Below, one piece after another: positions 5,645-6,438 of a stretch of DNA of 6,438 nucleotides (within the stretch, counting starts at the first letter, position 1; each line of letters starts with the position of its first letter). Origin of the DNA: an uncultured Peptoniphilus sp. (lineage in GTDB: Bacteria > Bacillota > Clostridia > Tissierellales > Peptoniphilaceae); the NCBI GenBank assembly GCA_947254665.1, contig CAMYEJ010000077.1, positions 1 through 6,438 on the forward strand, written 5' to 3'. The notes under the pieces are model-generated. The model was not told where the DNA came from and searched no databases. It worked only from the letters and a program-made list of their open reading frames with translations. Position numbers and translations under genes: made by a program.

Positions 5645-6438
5645 CTACCTCCTAAAAATAGATAAGTTGTAAATAATGTATAGAATAAACTCTGCGAACA
5701 CTGGAATAGAACTAAACCACTCAAAATCATCTATTGAACGTCTCGGTGTCTTCAAAACTTCGCTGTTTTGCCTTATATTTCTCTTACCACTCATATATTT
5801 AAAAATTATTACTAATAGCACCACGCCTATTATAGAGAGGACAGTTAGTACTACCACGGTAAAAGCTTCTGTAGAGCCGATGGATTTAGCTAAGTTTGAA
5901 TTTGAAAAGATGCCGATGAATTTGTCGTTAAAAAACTTCGCTACAAGGATTGCTATAATATTATTGGTAAAATGGCTTATGATTGGAGCATAGATAGAAC
6001 CAGTTAGTTCCATAAGATTTGCAAACAAAATTCCTAGAAGAAATGGCGCCACAAAGTTTTGTATATCGAAATGGCTCATAGCAAATATAAAACTGCTAAG
6101 AAGTATCGCAAATTTTCTTCCATAGATATCGTAAGAATTTAAAATCATCCCCCTAAAGAATACTTCCTCACAAATTGAAGGTATTAGACAGGCAAATAAC
6201 AAGTAAATTGAAAAAGATGATTTTGTAAATATATCCTGTGAAAAGTTGTTAAACTCGACAACTTTTGAAATTGCATTTAGAAATAGTCCGTTTAATAGAA
6301 GTATTATCGGATATGATAGAATCGTTACAAATATTACAAGGACTATATTTATAAATGAAATTTTGTTTACCGACAAAAGTCTCTTAACATTTCCAGAAAA
6401 GAATAAAATTATAAGGGCAGGTATGAGAAGTAAAAACA
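5645..6438 (-). CDS. CPBP-family intramembrane metalloprotease (Abi-type), 5' end outside the window
   Basis: This is a multi-pass membrane protein with the motifs of the CPBP (CAAX protease and bacteriocin-processing) family: SICEEVFFRG with the EExxxR set, SFIFAMSHF with FxxxH, and ISHFTNN with the third-motif HxxxN. Counting from the TTG at 6376 these residues are E70, E71, R75, H102, H135 and N139. All motif residues are present, so an active glutamate/histidine metalloprotease is expected, of unknown substrate. The frame stays open upstream of that TTG: 20 more codons to the window edge give a hydrophobic stretch FLLLIPALIILFF followed by SGNVKRLLSVNKIS. This looks like the family's early membrane segment and linker, so the TTG is not the start. 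The gene is partial, with 263 residues visible. An extra hydrophobic segment (FAEFILYIIYNLSIF) sits at the C-terminus, past a charged loop. It leads the operon in view and is 2 nt from sir2. Confidence 0.9.
   Translation of the reverse strand, partial: FLLLIPALIILFFSGNVKRLLSVNKISFINIVLVIFVTILSYPIILLLNGLFLNAISKVVEFNNFSQDIFTKSSFSIYLLFACLIPSICEEVFFRGMILNSYDIYGRKFAILLSSFIFAMSHFDIQNFVAPFLLGILFANLMELTGSIYAPIISHFTNNIIAILVAKFFNDKFIGIFSNSNLAKSIGSTEAFTVVVLTVLSIIGVVLLVIIFKYMSGKRNIRQNSEVLKTPRRSIDDFEWFSSIPVFAEFILYIIYNLSIFRR
5647..5653 (-). promoter_or_regulatory. Ribosome binding site of sir2 inside the CPBP gene end
   Basis: AGGAGGT stands 4 nt before the sir2 ATG at 5642, and its bases encode the final Arg-Arg and first stop base of the CPBP gene. 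It fixes the sir2 start and ties its translation to the gene before it. Confidence 0.85.

Noticed and set aside
1911..5993. Other plus-strand frames opposite the kinase, tdk, Hsp33, methyltransferase and CPBP genes
   Set aside because: Each lies wholly or almost wholly inside a well-supported minus-strand gene and none shows recognisable protein motifs or a supporting ribosome site.
4211..6438. Sir2, methyltransferase and an Abi/CPBP protease side by side, which could look like an anti-phage defence island
   Set aside because: The Sir2 is a complete, single-domain housekeeping-type deacylase with a zinc ribbon, not a defence fusion. The methyltransferase is of small-molecule type without DNA-methylase motifs. 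The string continues with Hsp33 and thymidine kinase, which are housekeeping genes.

Overview
The window looks like chromosome of a low-GC Gram-positive anaerobe. It is AT-rich, intergenic gaps are few and short, Shine-Dalgarno sequences are strong (AGGAGG, GAGGTGAT), several starts appear to be TTG, and an ECF-type vitamin/nutrient transporter subunit is present. The gene content and protein flavour would fit the Clostridia/Tissierellia side of the Bacillota (Peptoniphilaceae such as Anaerococcus or Peptoniphilus are a guess). The genus cannot be fixed from this sequence alone. All eight protein genes lie on the minus strand, so transcription runs from high to low coordinates.

Region 6438-2260 holds one tightly packed gene string that enters from beyond the right edge. 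Its order is a CPBP-family membrane protease (5' end cut off by the window), a class U-like Sir2 deacylase, a small SAM-dependent methyltransferase, the redox chaperone Hsp33, an ECF transporter S component, and thymidine kinase. Adjacent genes abut or overlap (2-nt gap, 8-nt overlap, about 17-nt overlap, 0-nt gap, 1-nt overlap), which implies co-transcription and translational coupling. The string ends in a clear intrinsic terminator (2260-2287) that starts directly after the tdk stop codon.

Region 2287-2111 is an AT-rich intergenic stretch with that terminator and, further along, a near-consensus vegetative promoter (TTGAAA, 17 nt, TATAAT) reading leftward. Region 2110-123 is a two-gene pseudouridine salvage operon. 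Its first gene encodes a PfkB sugar kinase with an N-terminal winged helix-turn-helix (psuK/YeiI-like). The second encodes pseudouridine-5'-phosphate glycosidase (psuG). Together they should phosphorylate pseudouridine and split the product to uracil and ribose 5-phosphate. The HTH domain suggests the kinase may also regulate its own operon.

Region 122-1 has no gene. It holds what looks like the terminal inverted repeat of an IS3-family (IS150-like) insertion sequence, whose body would lie to the left of the window, and a perfect 22-bp palindrome at the very edge. No clear anti-phage system or wholly new system is seen. The points most worth following up are the ECF S component coupled to thymidine kinase, the HTH-kinase with a repeat inside its own promoter, and the IS edge just behind psuG.
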